This document shows, in pieces, positions 45,286-54,023 of a DNA stretch of 64,000 nt; positions within the stretch are counted from its first letter, which is position 1, and each line of letters opens with the position of its first letter. The notes under the pieces are model-generated. The model was given only the letters and a program-made list of their open reading frames with translations. It made no database searches and was not told where the DNA came from. Position numbers and translations under genes: made by a program. The stretch comes from Bacillus renqingensis. GTDB taxonomy: Bacteria > Bacillota > Bacilli > Bacillales > Cytobacillaceae. Location of the stretch: assembly GCF_016464375.1 (NCBI RefSeq), contig NZ_JADDIU010000016.1, forward strand, positions 28,020 to 92,019, in the 5' to 3' direction.

Positions 45286-45933
45286 TCATTTATTCTTTAC
45301 ATATACGGTTTCCGATTTATTCGGAATACGGAGTGAGAATAGTTCAAACGTTAATCCATAAAGAAAGGCTACAACGAACATCGAGCCAATCACGTCAAAG
45401 ATCACATGTTGTTTGACGAAAAGCGTCGAAACAATGATTAGGCTTCCACCGACATGGATAAGTAGATTATTTATCACATGTTTATTTTTAATATGAAGTG
45501 CGGGCAGCATGATAGCAAACGTCGTCAGGACGTGGAGACTTGGAAAGCAATTATACGGTTGGTCTATGGTGTACATCCATTGAACAAGCATGGTTAGAAA
45601 GTCATCAGCGACAATGTCTGGTCTTGGAACTGTCGTTTGAAAAAAGAAATAAATAACGAAGCAGACACACTCTCCGATGACCATCAAAGATAATGTTTTG
45701 AGATAGACCTTGGTATCCTTGAAACAAAAGTAAACCAAATAACAAGAAAGATAGGCATACCAAAGAATATAGGGAATGATAAAAACCGGCAAAAACGGAA
45801 TCGCCTGATCTATCGGTGTCGTTAAGTCCACCGCTTTATGTGAACGCTCATTTAATATTTGATAAATTAAACCAAGTGCAGGTATTACCAGCAAAAATAA
45901 CAAATAGGGGGCCTTTTTCAAATTTCTCTTCAA
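45286..45933 (-). CDS. PAP2-superfamily membrane phosphatase
   Basis: A 215-residue membrane protein with about six helices. The phosphatase motifs are partly visible: NCFPSLHV (P-S-x-H) near residue 145 and KQHVIFDVIGS near 180, with VPRPD in between as a weak first motif. Such proteins dephosphorylate lipid phosphates or transfer inositol phosphate (Aur1-like). The substrate is unknown. Convergent with the yjcZ-like gene. Confidence 0.8.
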   Translation of the reverse strand: MKRNLKKAPYLLFLLVIPALGLIYQILNERSHKAVDLTTPIDQAIPFLPVFIIPYILWYAYLSCYLVYFCFKDTKVYLKTLSLMVIGECVCFVIYFFFQTTVPRPDIVADDFLTMLVQWMYTIDQPYNCFPSLHVLTTFAIMLPALHIKNKHVINNLLIHVGGSLIIVSTLFVKQHVIFDVIGSMFVVAFLYGLTFELFSLRIPNKSETVYVKNK

Positions 45934-46483
45934 ACTTTCCCCTCCCTAGTCAAGATATAATTATAATACAAGAGTCCCAGAATTTTGTCGAATATCTCTA
46001 TTTTCCATTTTAAAATTTTTCTGTTTCTCTTGCAATCTTCCCACGATGGCGCCTGCTTTTCGAAACTTGAACAACAGCTGCCGCCAACCCTGTTGCTTCA
46101 TTTATCGGTGTTTTCTCAGCATTCGTTGCCGTTCCAATAATAATAGACGCAGTTTCCTTCAGATTGGTTCTCATTTCCTCTAAAAATATCTAGGTCAATT
46201 TTGTATTTTCCCGGGCCAGTATTCTGTTATTCCATTTTTATTTCTTCCATTGATGTTAATGGAAAATCACTTGAAATACAGCGGCAGCTTATCTTTCATT
46301 TTAGAATGAAATCGACATCATTCTTCCGCTTTTAGTTTTTTAACATCCCCTTCATAATTCTTCTATATACATGATACGAAATCCTTTGTAATTCTGCTAT
46401 GTACCAGGGGTTTATTTCCTTCTAAGACTTGGGTCCTAGTAAGGGTTCTTCTATTCGATGTATAAAATAATAATTTCAGACAT
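45934..46483. other. Gene-free stretch
   Basis: No convincing gene over 550 nt. On the minus strand an ORF of about 54 codons (46174 down to about 46013, starting MRTNLKETAS) has no proper ribosome site spacing and no recognised family; it may be a remnant. The region otherwise holds AT-rich DNA. Confidence 0.5.
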
Positions 46484-46584
46484 AAAAAAGAACCTTTGCG
46501 CAAATGTCAAAGGTTAACCTGAGTGCTCTGCAGCTTGCTGCCAAGAACCCAGTTTAGGAGGTCTAAACTCAGAAGAATTTAAAC
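46484..46584 (-). ncRNA. Putative small regulatory RNA of about 100 nt
   Basis: A compact transcription unit without an ORF. Promoter: TTGTAT (46619-46614), 17 nt, TGATAAAAT with extended -10 (46599-46591), predicting a start near 46584. The RNA contains hairpin 1, AGTTTAG-ACCTC-CTAAACT (46569-46551), whose loop is complementary to the Shine-Dalgarno core GAGGU; hairpin 2, GCAGC-AA-GCTGC (46541-46530); and a terminator AACCTTTG/CAAAGGTT (46515-46491) with CTTTTTT. C-rich loops of this kind are used by RsaE/RoxS-type sRNAs to block translation. No Rfam family was recognised. Confidence 0.65.
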
Positions 46585-46590
46585 ATTCTC

Positions 46591-46619
46591 ATTTTATCAT
46601 GTTCGAACCGAATATACAA
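46591..46619 (-). promoter_or_regulatory. Promoter of the putative sRNA
   Basis: On the minus strand TTGTAT, exactly 17 nt, TAAAAT with the extended TGA in front of the -10 box. Confidence 0.7.
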
Positions 46620-46700
46620 TAGTTTAAAGCGGTAAAGGATAAAAGTAGTTATTTCAGGCTGCGACATATTTCCTATATTGATGTTACGATTGCCTGACCA

Positions 46701-47471
46701 TTACTTATCCTTCGTTACAGCAGCCTCTGAAGCGGATTTTTTCTTATTGTTATGATGAACCACAAATGTCGCTGCGAATGCCAAAATTAGAATTCCAAAA
46801 AAGACTAAATGATGCAGGTGGAATCCTAACACACTGGCAAACATCTTGATGGCTATAATTGCAATTAAAATAAACGCGGTATTTTCCAATTCAGGTACTC
46901 GATCAATTAACACTAAGAAAAACTTCGCCACCGTACGCATCATTAAAATTCCGAGCATCCCTCCAATGAGGAGCACCCACACTTTCTCAGAAACAGCAAA
47001 CGCCGCCAAGATACTGTCTGCAGAAAAGGCAATATCCATTAATTCAACGGAGATAACAGTTCCCCAGAATACGCCAAAAACACGCACAAGAAAGCCTTCC
47101 TTTTTAACCCCTTCTACATCTTCCTCTTTCTCACCCAGCCAGAAATGTTTAATCACCAGCCAAGCTAAGTAAGCGGCACCAAGCACCTTCACCCACCAAA
47201 ACTTAATCAGCAGCATCCCTAGTCCAATGAACACGAAGCGGAAGAAATACGCGCCTATTAATCCATAAGTCAAAGCTTTTTTGCGCTGGTTTTTCGGAAG
47301 ATGTTTGACCATGACGGCAAGCACTAGGGCATTATCAGCAGAAAGCAGCCCTTCTAAAATAACCAATGTGCCTATGTAGCCCCAGGAAACAGGATCTGTC
47401 AAAACTTCTCCCCACATCTCCCAATCAAAAAATGATGCGTAAGTTGCTAAAATCTCATTCAAAATGTCCAA
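46701..47471 (-). CDS. TerC-family membrane protein (YceF/YkoY-like)
   Basis: A 256-residue TerC protein with seven to eight helices. The two metal-site repeats are LEGLLSADNALVLAVMV and VELMDIAFSADSILAAFAV. B. subtilis members YceF/YkoY export manganese, thought to load secreted metalloenzymes. TTG 47471 follows GAAAGGGG by 8 nt; the ATG at 47498 has no ribosome site. The C-terminus is a His/Lys tail (VVHHNNKKK). No yybP-ykoY riboswitch was seen upstream. Confidence 0.88.
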   Translation of the reverse strand: MDILNEILATYASFFDWEMWGEVLTDPVSWGYIGTLVILEGLLSADNALVLAVMVKHLPKNQRKKALTYGLIGAYFFRFVFIGLGMLLIKFWWVKVLGAAYLAWLVIKHFWLGEKEEDVEGVKKEGFLVRVFGVFWGTVISVELMDIAFSADSILAAFAVSEKVWVLLIGGMLGILMMRTVAKFFLVLIDRVPELENTAFILIAIIAIKMFASVLGFHLHHLVFFGILILAFAATFVVHHNNKKKSASEAAVTKDK

Positions 47472-47647
47472 TAAATATGCCCCTTTCTTTGCTAGCATAT
47501 TGAGCTAGCAAACTAAAAATCATACAAGGATTACCCTTGAAATTTACAACAATAGATAACTATTCTTAGTCTACCAAATTTTAATGCAAAAGGTAAAATT
47601 TTGACTAATAAAGAAAATTCGACATCTTTTTTTTTAAAAAAAAGCCA

Positions 47648-47707
47648 TTGACAATCATGTATATACAAGTTAGAATGAAAGCGTACACAATACATGTATA
47701 TACATGT
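47648..47707 (+). promoter_or_regulatory. tre operon promoter with TreR operators and cre box
   Basis: TTGACA (47648-47653), 17 nt, TAGAAT (47671-47676). ATGTATATACAA (47657-47668) in the spacer and the 16-bp palindrome ACATGTATATACATGT (47692-47707) fit TreR operators as known from B. subtilis. Between them ATGAAAGCGTACACAA (47675-47690) matches the CcpA cre consensus with one mismatch. Induction by trehalose-6-phosphate and glucose repression are therefore expected. Confidence 0.85.
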
Positions 47708-47793
47708 TTAAAAAATGAATAAAAACGCGGATACCAAGCCAGTGACGAAAAAATATTAAACGGGTATCTCTTATCCGCTAGGGGGAAAAAACA

Positions 47794-49218
47794 ATGTCTA
47801 AGTACACAGAACCTGCTAAAGAATTAGTAGACTATATTGGAGGAAAAGCCAATATTGCAGCTGTCACCCATTGTGCCACAAGGATGCGCTTTGTCCTCAA
47901 TGACCCAGGCAAAGCCGATGTGCAAAAGATTGAAGCTATCAAGCTTGTAAAAGGCACCTTTACCCAAGCTGGGCAATTTCAGGTCATTATTGGAAACGAA
48001 GTGGCCTCCTTTTATAACGAATTTATTAAATTTGCCGGCGTAGATGGTACAACCAAAGATGAAGCAAAAGTAGCCGCGAAACAGAATATGAACTGGCTGC
48101 AGCGGATGATTGCCCATCTTGCAGATATCTTTACCCCATTAATCCCGGCCCTTGTCGTCGGTGGTTTGATTCTTGGGTTCAGGAATATCATTGGTGACAT
48201 CAAATTGCTGGAAGATGGCACAAAAACCATTATCCAAGTATCGCAATTCTGGAAAGGTGTCCATTCCTTCCTCTGGCTGATCGGCGAGGCTATTTTTCAC
48301 TTCCTTCCTGTCGGAATTACCTGGTCCATTGCCAAGAAAATGGGGGCCTCACAAATTCTCGGGATTGTCCTTGGGATTACTCTTGTATCACCGCAGCTGC
48401 TGAATGCTTATGGAGTTGCTGATGCAAAGGATATTCCTGTTTGGGATTTTGGCTTTGCTAAAGTGGAAATGATTGGCTATCAGGCCCAGGTGATTCCAGC
48501 CATTTTAGCAGGTATTCTATTCGCCTTCTTAGAAACAAGACTGCGAAAAATCGTTCCAAACTCTATTTCAATGATTGTGGTCCCATTCTTCGCCTTGATT
48601 CCGACGGTATTAATTGCCCATATCATTTTAGGACCCATCGGCTGGACCATCGGTTCTGCCATCTCTAATGTTGTCTATACAAGCTTGACTTCTGCTTTTG
48701 GCTGGCTGTTTGCAGCAATCTTTGGTTTTGCTTACGCCCCACTTGTTATTACCGGTTTGCATCATATGACCAATGCAATTGACTTGCAGCTAATGAGTGA
48801 ACTCCATGGTACAAACTTGTGGCCAATGATCGCCTTATCCAACATCGCTCAAGGTTCAGCTGTATTGGCGATGATTTATATCAATCGCAAAGATGAAGAA
48901 GAAAAACAAGTATCGATCCCTGCGGCCATCTCCTGTTACCTCGGTGTAACAGAACCAGCGATGTTCGGGATCAACCTGAAATACGGTTTTCCTTTCTTAG
49001 CAGCAATGCTTGGCTCCATGTGTGCAGCGGTCATATCTGTCAGCAGTAATGTAATGGCCTACTCCATCGGTGTCGGCGGTCTGCCAGGAATCCTTTCAAT
49101 CCAGCCGCAGCATATGCTAATGTTTAGTGTCGCAATGGTTGTTGCTATTATCGTTCCATTCATCCTTACCTTGATATTTGCAAAAAGCGGAATGAAAAAA
49201 TTTGCATTCAAAAAATAA
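47794..49218 (+). CDS. treP: PTS trehalose-specific transporter subunit IIBC
   Basis: A 474-residue sugar PTS permease. The N-terminal IIB domain has the phosphorylated Cys27 in VTHCATRMRF; the IIC domain (about 110-470) has ten hydrophobic segments with GLHHMTNAIDLQL and AISCYLGVTEPAMFGINL of the glucose-sucrose family. It imports trehalose as trehalose-6-phosphate. No IIA domain is fused, so IIA is borrowed from elsewhere. First gene of treP-treA-treR, and an intercistronic hairpin follows. Confidence 0.95.
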   Translation: MSKYTEPAKELVDYIGGKANIAAVTHCATRMRFVLNDPGKADVQKIEAIKLVKGTFTQAGQFQVIIGNEVASFYNEFIKFAGVDGTTKDEAKVAAKQNMNWLQRMIAHLADIFTPLIPALVVGGLILGFRNIIGDIKLLEDGTKTIIQVSQFWKGVHSFLWLIGEAIFHFLPVGITWSIAKKMGASQILGIVLGITLVSPQLLNAYGVADAKDIPVWDFGFAKVEMIGYQAQVIPAILAGILFAFLETRLRKIVPNSISMIVVPFFALIPTVLIAHIILGPIGWTIGSAISNVVYTSLTSAFGWLFAAIFGFAYAPLVITGLHHMTNAIDLQLMSELHGTNLWPMIALSNIAQGSAVLAMIYINRKDEEEKQVSIPAAISCYLGVTEPAMFGINLKYGFPFLAAMLGSMCAAVISVSSNVMAYSIGVGGLPGILSIQPQHMLMFSVAMVVAIIVPFILTLIFAKSGMKKFAFKK

Positions 49219-49234
49219 TCACAAACTTTATACA

Positions 49235-49265
49235 GGAGGAGGGATATTCGTCTCCTCCCTTTTCG
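49235..49265 (+). terminator. Intercistronic hairpin between treP and treA
   Basis: GGAGGAG pairs with CTCCTCC (49235-49241 with 49252-49258), followed by CTTTTC. It may lower treA expression or stabilise the treP message. Confidence 0.5.
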
Positions 49266-49302
49266 TCTAAGCGTGAACAATATTTTTAGGCAGGTGCTAA
49301 CA

Positions 49303-50964
49303 ATGTCAACAGCATGGTGGAAAAAATCCGTCGTTTATCAAATATACCCAAAAAGCTTTTACGACACTACCGGTAATGGTACCGGAGATCTTCAGGGGAT
49401 TATCAAAAAACTAGACTACCTAAAAAAATTAGGGGTAGACGTTTTATGGCTCACCCCGATTTACCAATCACCACAGCGTGATAATGGTTACGATATCAGT
49501 GACTACTATCGGATTGATGAAAAATATGGAACGATGCAAGATTTTGAACAGCTGCTCGTTGAAGCCCATAAGCGCGGGTTAAAAATCATCATGGATCTCG
49601 TCATCAATCATACGTCAACAGAGCATGAATGGTTTAAGCAAGCCCGCTCTTCGAAAGATAATCCTTACCGCGACTTCTATATTTGGAGGGATGGAAAAAA
49701 CGGCGAACCGCCAACGAATTGGAAATCTAAATTTGGCGGCTCCGCCTGGGAATATGACGAAACCACTGATCAATATTATTTACATCTTTTCGATGTCACT
49801 CAGGCTGACTTAAATTGGGAAAATAAAAAAGTCCGTGAAGCACTATATGAAATGATGCATTTTTGGTTAAACAAAGGTGTCGATGGTTTCCGTCTTGATG
49901 TCATCAATTTAATCTCCAAAGACCAGCAATTTCCTCAAGATGACAGCGATGGTCGAAAATTTTACACAGACGGACCAAGAATTCATGAATTTTTGCATGA
50001 AATGAACACCCAAGTTTTCTCAAAATATGATTTACTTACCGTCGGGGAAATGTCATCTACTTCCATTGATAACTGTATTATGTACACCAATCCAGAAAGA
50101 GAAGAGTTAAACATGACCTTCAGTTTTCACCATCTGAAAGTTGATTATCCGAACGGCGATAAATGGACGAAGGCACCGTTTGATTTCCATGCCCTGAAAA
50201 AAATCCTTTCAGAGTGGCAGACCGAAATGAATAAAGGCGGCGGCTGGAATGCCCTTTTCTGGTGTAACCACGATCAGCCCCGGGTTGTCTCCCGGTTTGG
50301 TGACGATACGAACTATCACAAACAAGCGGCGAAAATGCTGGCTACAACGATTCATATGATGCAAGGCACTCCTTATATTTACCAAGGGGAAGAATTCGGG
50401 ATGACCAACCCAAACTTCACATCCATCGAACAATATCGGGACGTTGAGTCCATCAATATATTTGAAATGAAGAAAAATCAAGGCATAAACGAAACAGAAA
50501 TTCTTGAAATTCTCCAACAAAAATCACGGGATAATTCAAGAACACCAGTACAGTGGAACGCCCGTCATAACGCCGGTTTTTCGAATGGGACACCATGGAT
50601 TGACATCGCTCCAAATTTCCGAGAGATCAACGCAGAGAAGGCTATAAACGACCCGGATTCGATTTTCTATCACTATCAAAAGCTCATTCAGTTAAGAAAA
50701 GAGTATGACATTATAACCGAAGGTAACTTTACACCCATTTTACAAACAGACGATGAAGTGTTTGCCTTTGTTAGAACGTTTGGCCGAGAAAAACTAGTGG
50801 TCATTAATAATTTTTACGGAAACAATAAAAAGCTGGTCCTCCCTGACTTAAACCTTGATGATTTTCAAAGTGAAATGTTACTCTCTAATTATGAAGACTC
50901 TATGCCGTTTGCGAGCGAGTTAAGTTTGAGGCCATATGAGTCGATTGTGTACCATTTGAAATAG
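49303..50964 (+). CDS. treA: Trehalose-6-phosphate hydrolase
   Basis: A 553-residue GH13 enzyme that splits trehalose-6-phosphate into glucose and glucose-6-phosphate. Conserved regions: IYPKSFYDTTGNGTGDLQGI, MDLVINHTS, the nucleophile Asp in VDGFRLDVINLI, the acid Glu in LLTVGEMSS and the stabilising Asp in WCNHDQPR. ATG 49303 follows AGGTG by 8 nt; the GTG at 49273 lacks a site. Its stop overlaps the region just before treR. Confidence 0.95.
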   Translation: MSTAWWKKSVVYQIYPKSFYDTTGNGTGDLQGIIKKLDYLKKLGVDVLWLTPIYQSPQRDNGYDISDYYRIDEKYGTMQDFEQLLVEAHKRGLKIIMDLVINHTSTEHEWFKQARSSKDNPYRDFYIWRDGKNGEPPTNWKSKFGGSAWEYDETTDQYYLHLFDVTQADLNWENKKVREALYEMMHFWLNKGVDGFRLDVINLISKDQQFPQDDSDGRKFYTDGPRIHEFLHEMNTQVFSKYDLLTVGEMSSTSIDNCIMYTNPEREELNMTFSFHHLKVDYPNGDKWTKAPFDFHALKKILSEWQTEMNKGGGWNALFWCNHDQPRVVSRFGDDTNYHKQAAKMLATTIHMMQGTPYIYQGEEFGMTNPNFTSIEQYRDVESINIFEMKKNQGINETEILEILQQKSRDNSRTPVQWNARHNAGFSNGTPWIDIAPNFREINAEKAINDPDSIFYHYQKLIQLRKEYDIITEGNFTPILQTDDEVFAFVRTFGREKLVVINNFYGNNKKLVLPDLNLDDFQSEMLLSNYEDSMPFASELSLRPYESIVYHLK

Positions 50965-50981
50965 TGAACGGAGATGTCTGT

Positions 50982-51698
50982 ATGATCAACAAGTATCTAA
51001 CGATATATGATACACTTGTAGAGCAAATCAAGAACGGTGAGATTCGACCAGGAACGCTGCTCCCCTCTGAACATGAATTAACGGAACAATTCCAAACCTC
51101 ACGGGAGACGATTCGCAAAGCGTTAAATCTGCTTTCACAAAATGGTTATATCCAAAAAGTTAGAGGGAAAGGGTCGATTGTCATTGATGTCTCCAAACTT
51201 GACTTTCCTGTTTCTGGTCTGATTAGCTTTAAAGAGCTGGCAACAAAAATGGGGGACAAACCAAAGACAACTGTCCATGAACTGTCCTTAATCACCAAGC
51301 CAGAATACGCAATTCGCCAGCAGCTGTCCCTATCAGCAAAGGACCAGGTGTGGAAGGTTATCAGGACAAGAGAAATTCATGGCAAAAAAATTATCCTGGA
51401 CAAGGATTTTTTAAATAAAAAATATGTCCCTAGTCTTACTAAAGAAATTTGCGAAGAGTCGATTTATGAATACCTGGAAAATGACTTAAACCTATCCATT
51501 AGCTTCGCCAAAAAGGAGATTATCGTCGAGGAGCCGACTGCGGAAGACCATGAACTATTGGACCTGGAGGGATTTCACAATGTGGTCGTGATTAAAAGCC
51601 ATGTCTATCTTGAGGATGCCAGCCTGTTCCAATATACAGAATCACGTCACCGGCCCGACAAATTCCGTTTTGTCGACTTTGCCAGGAGACAGCGATGA
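50982..51698 (+). CDS. treR: Trehalose operon repressor TreR (GntR/HutC type)
   Basis: A 238-residue repressor with an N-terminal winged helix (TIYDTLVEQIKNGEIRPGTL, then LTEQFQTSRETIRKALNLL) and a C-terminal UTRA ligand domain for trehalose-6-phosphate. Length equals B. subtilis TreR. ATG 50982 is 9 nt after GGAG; the GTG at 50964 is too early. Third gene of the operon, and the matching operators lie before treP. Confidence 0.94.
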   Translation: MINKYLTIYDTLVEQIKNGEIRPGTLLPSEHELTEQFQTSRETIRKALNLLSQNGYIQKVRGKGSIVIDVSKLDFPVSGLISFKELATKMGDKPKTTVHELSLITKPEYAIRQQLSLSAKDQVWKVIRTREIHGKKIILDKDFLNKKYVPSLTKEICEESIYEYLENDLNLSISFAKKEIIVEEPTAEDHELLDLEGFHNVVVIKSHVYLEDASLFQYTESRHRPDKFRFVDFARRQR

Positions 51699-51842
51699 AT
51701 ATGGAGGAACGCAGTAATTGTTTGAAAATAATCCAATCAAAAAAGTTTTGTACAAAATTTTGCAAAAATGGACAAGATGACTACATGGACATACTGGCTT
51801 TTTCATAGATTAAAGTAACCCATTTAGTTTTTCCTTCTTTTA

Positions 51843-51872
51843 AAAGTGGCTCCGGCCACTTTCTTTTTTTTC
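51843..51872 (+). terminator. Terminator of the tre operon
   Basis: AAAGTGGC pairs with GCCACTTT around a 4-nt loop, followed by CTTTTTTTTC. Confidence 0.88.
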
Positions 51873-51970
51873 TGCGGCAAATCGGTCTTATTACCGCTCC
51901 CTGCGAATATACATAATAAAGCATCTACCGCCATGTGTCCTCGGAATTTAGGAAAGGAGAGTTAAGCAGC

Positions 51971-52216
51971 ATGTATTTCATCCCAACAAAGCTCCAAATT
52001 GGCGGGTTAAAAATAGGCAGTCCCGACCATAAAAGCGCCATCCATTTTGGTGCGAATTTTCTAACAAACATAAATGTAGCAGGGAAAAAAAATCAAGGCT
52101 CCGGCCAGCAAAATGCTGATGACCTATTAACTATTAACCCAATTAGTATGACATTTGATGACGACCTCATTGATTTTCCCTCCATAAAAATAAAAAGGAA
52201 CTTCACTAAAGCATAG
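51971..52216 (+). CDS. GerP-like small spore protein, paralogue 1 of 3
   Basis: An 81-residue protein aligned over its length with the two following gene products: MYFIPTKLQIGGLKIGSPDH, then NFLTN...KKNQGSGQQNADD, then INPISMTFDDDLID. The Asn-Gln-Gly-x-Gly-x-x-Asn turn and the Asp-x-Asp end resemble GerPA/PF-type germination proteins. ATG 51971 follows AAAGGAGAG; the earlier ATG at 51935 lacks a site. First gene of a three-gene cluster. Confidence 0.55.
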   Translation: MYFIPTKLQIGGLKIGSPDHKSAIHFGANFLTNINVAGKKNQGSGQQNADDLLTINPISMTFDDDLIDFPSIKIKRNFTKA

Positions 52217-52227
52217 GAGTGATGAAT

Positions 52228-52461
52228 TTGAATATCGCACCAATGGCGTTTAACTTTTTAGGCTTTAAAGTCAATGCATTGGATAATGCCGCGTTTCTTA
52301 ATCTGGGACCAAATCAATTCGTGGATCAATTTACTTCCTATAAAAGGAACCAGGGCGTAGGCGAACAGAACGGCGACGTCTCTCCAGTGAATATCCCCAT
52401 TTCATGGGTGGTTGATCCTGATGTAACCGACAGCAACACCTCAAAAAACAGCATCATTTAA
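52228..52461 (+). CDS. GerP-like small spore protein, paralogue 2 of 3
   Basis: A 77-residue paralogue, beginning NIAPMAFNFLGFKVNALD and carrying KRNQGVGEQNGD and IPISWVVDPDVTDSNTSKN. TTG 52228 lies 8 nt after AGGAG (52215-52219); the GTG at 52219 and ATG at 52222 are too close to that site. The resulting start (x-x-A-P-M) aligns with the third paralogue. Spacing of 11 nt from paralogue 1 supports one transcript. Confidence 0.6.
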   Translation: MNIAPMAFNFLGFKVNALDNAAFLNLGPNQFVDQFTSYKRNQGVGEQNGDVSPVNIPISWVVDPDVTDSNTSKNSII

Positions 52462-52484
52462 CTTCCTAATAAGGGGGAATTTAT

Positions 52485-52733
52485 TTGATTTTTGCACCAA
52501 TGACGGTGAATCTTGGCGACCTTAAGGTCAATGTATTGGACCATGCCTCCGTCTTAACTATGGGACCAAACCAATTTATTGACCAATTTGTTTCCTACAA
52601 ACGTAATCAGGCCTATGGTGAACAAAACGGTGACTTTGTTCCGACCTTTATCCCGATTGGCTATATTTTTGATTCAGATCTTAGTGATAGTTGGACGGCG
52701 AAAAATAATACCGATGCCCCCCTTACGTTTTAG
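52485..52733 (+). CDS. GerP-like small spore protein, paralogue 3 of 3
   Basis: An 82-residue paralogue, starting IFAPMTVNLGDLKVNVLDHA with KRNQAYGEQNGDF, IPIGYIFDSDLSDSWTAKN. The start is TTG, 7 nt after AAGGGGG. Its 3' end forms the left arm of the operon terminator. All three share length, start type and motif order and probably arose by tandem duplication. Confidence 0.6.
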   Translation: MIFAPMTVNLGDLKVNVLDHASVLTMGPNQFIDQFVSYKRNQAYGEQNGDFVPTFIPIGYIFDSDLSDSWTAKNNTDAPLTF

Positions 52734-52747
52734 GGGGATATTTTTTT
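52716..52747 (+). terminator. Terminator of the GerP-like trio
   Basis: CCCCCT pairs with AGGGGG, followed by ATATTTTTTT; it overlaps the last stop codon. Confidence 0.8.
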
Positions 52748-52818
52748 GCTGTTTTTCAAAAACATACTTTTTGGGAAAGATAAAGCTAATCAATGAATTG
52801 TAAAGTAGGATGACGGTT

Positions 52819-53868
52819 GTGAGAATAATTGTTAAAAAGTGGCTTTATTACATCATAAAACTTCGGAACCAAATTTTTTTCCCTTTTGTTCTATTTTACA
52901 TATTACTGGCTGGTCTTGGCATTCATCTTATTGAGCCGCAAACATTCCCAACCTATCTTACCTCTGTTTACTGGGTGTTAACCACACTCGCAACAGTGGG
53001 ATTTGGAGACTACACCCCGGTCACCGACCTTGGAAAAGCCTATACTATTGTTCTTTATATAACGGGGATCGGATTATTGAGTGTTTTCTTAGGAAAAATT
53101 ATCAATTCTGTCTATCTGATTGATAGGCTGAAAGTTGGAGGAAAAATGAAATTTACGGGAAAAAACCATATCATCCTGATTGGCTGGAGTACCAAAACCC
53201 AGCTGGCGATTGAGGAAATCTTCAAATCGGACAAAAAAACCGACATCGTCATTATCGATGATTTAGAGAAAGCTCCGATGATGGCTGAGCGCTTATTTTA
53301 TGTCCGTGGTGATGCGACCGATGAAAAAACACTGCTTGATGCCAATTTACCAAAGGCGAAAGGTGTGATTATCTTTGCTGATCCTATCACTCAAGACCAT
53401 TTTGCCAGAAAGGATCCACTGCTCGTCGACGGTAAAACATTATTAATTGCTACTGCTATTACTCTGGTTGAAAAAGAATATGATAAGGACATCCATGTTA
53501 CTGCTGAGGTCGTAAATCAAAAGCATTTGCCTTTATTTAAACAAGTAAAAGTTGATGAGTTCATTCCGACGCAGGAAATGATTTCTCATGCTGCAGTCCG
53601 ATCACTATTTTCCCCCGGGGTTACCCATATGTATTCTGAGATGATGAGTACGCAATACCGAGATTCGATGTATGAGATACCGAAAAAAGCAGAATGGCGG
53701 ACGTACCGTGATGCTTTTAATGATTTGCTGGCGAAAGGAGCAACTTTGGTGGCGGACCGAGGTGATATGCACATCAACCAAAAACTAGACTATCTTATTC
53801 CCGAAGATGCCCAGCTGTTTGTCATTTGTGATAAAGAAACCTTTGAAGAATTGAAACCAAGGTCTTAA
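52819..53868 (+). CDS. Potassium channel with RCK/TrkA domain (YugO-like)
   Basis: A 349-residue two-helix potassium channel. The pore is FPTYLTSVYWVLTTLATVGFGDYTPVT with the selectivity filter TVGFGD, flanked by two helices (about 15-40 and 75-100). A C-terminal TrkA-N/RCK domain follows: HIILIGWSTKTQLAIEEI, VIIDDLEKAP, RGDATDEKTLLDANL. B. subtilis YugO, which relays electrical signals in biofilms, has this form. GTG 52819 is 8-9 nt after AGTAGG; ATG 52810 abuts that site and is less likely. Confidence 0.87.
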   Translation: MRIIVKKWLYYIIKLRNQIFFPFVLFYILLAGLGIHLIEPQTFPTYLTSVYWVLTTLATVGFGDYTPVTDLGKAYTIVLYITGIGLLSVFLGKIINSVYLIDRLKVGGKMKFTGKNHIILIGWSTKTQLAIEEIFKSDKKTDIVIIDDLEKAPMMAERLFYVRGDATDEKTLLDANLPKAKGVIIFADPITQDHFARKDPLLVDGKTLLIATAITLVEKEYDKDIHVTAEVVNQKHLPLFKQVKVDEFIPTQEMISHAAVRSLFSPGVTHMYSEMMSTQYRDSMYEIPKKAEWRTYRDAFNDLLAKGATLVADRGDMHINQKLDYLIPEDAQLFVICDKETFEELKPRS

Positions 53869-53870
53869 TA

Positions 53871-54023
53871 AGAAAAGCGCAAGCGCCCTGCTCAGCGGCG
53901 TATGGCCTGGAGCGCTCCAACTGAGATAAAGGAAACACGGTGAGCGAAGCGAACCGATGTTGACTTATCGTAGGGCGGAGAGCGAAGGACACTAGCCGCT
54001 AGGGCGCTGGAGCTGGACAAGTC
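53871..54023. repeat. Dispersed Bacillus-type intergenic repeat
   Basis: The stretch begins AGAAAAGCGCAAGCGCCC and ends near GGGCGCTGGAGCTGGAC, with GC-rich imperfect inverted repeats inside. This is the look of the structured repeats scattered in many Bacillus genomes. A fragment of the same start occurs at 26162-26181. The rest of the gap to 54165 holds only the upstream region of the next gene. Confidence 0.65.

Noticed and set aside
46013..46174. Minus-strand ORF of about 54 codons (MRTNLKETAS...)
   Set aside because: Poor ribosome-site spacing, no family, no neighbours; treated as possible remnant in the gap entry.
51695..51808. 37-codon ORF overlapping the treR stop (ATGA) with AGGAGA upstream
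   Set aside because: Possible coupled peptide, but too short and without a recognisable feature; not supported enough to list.
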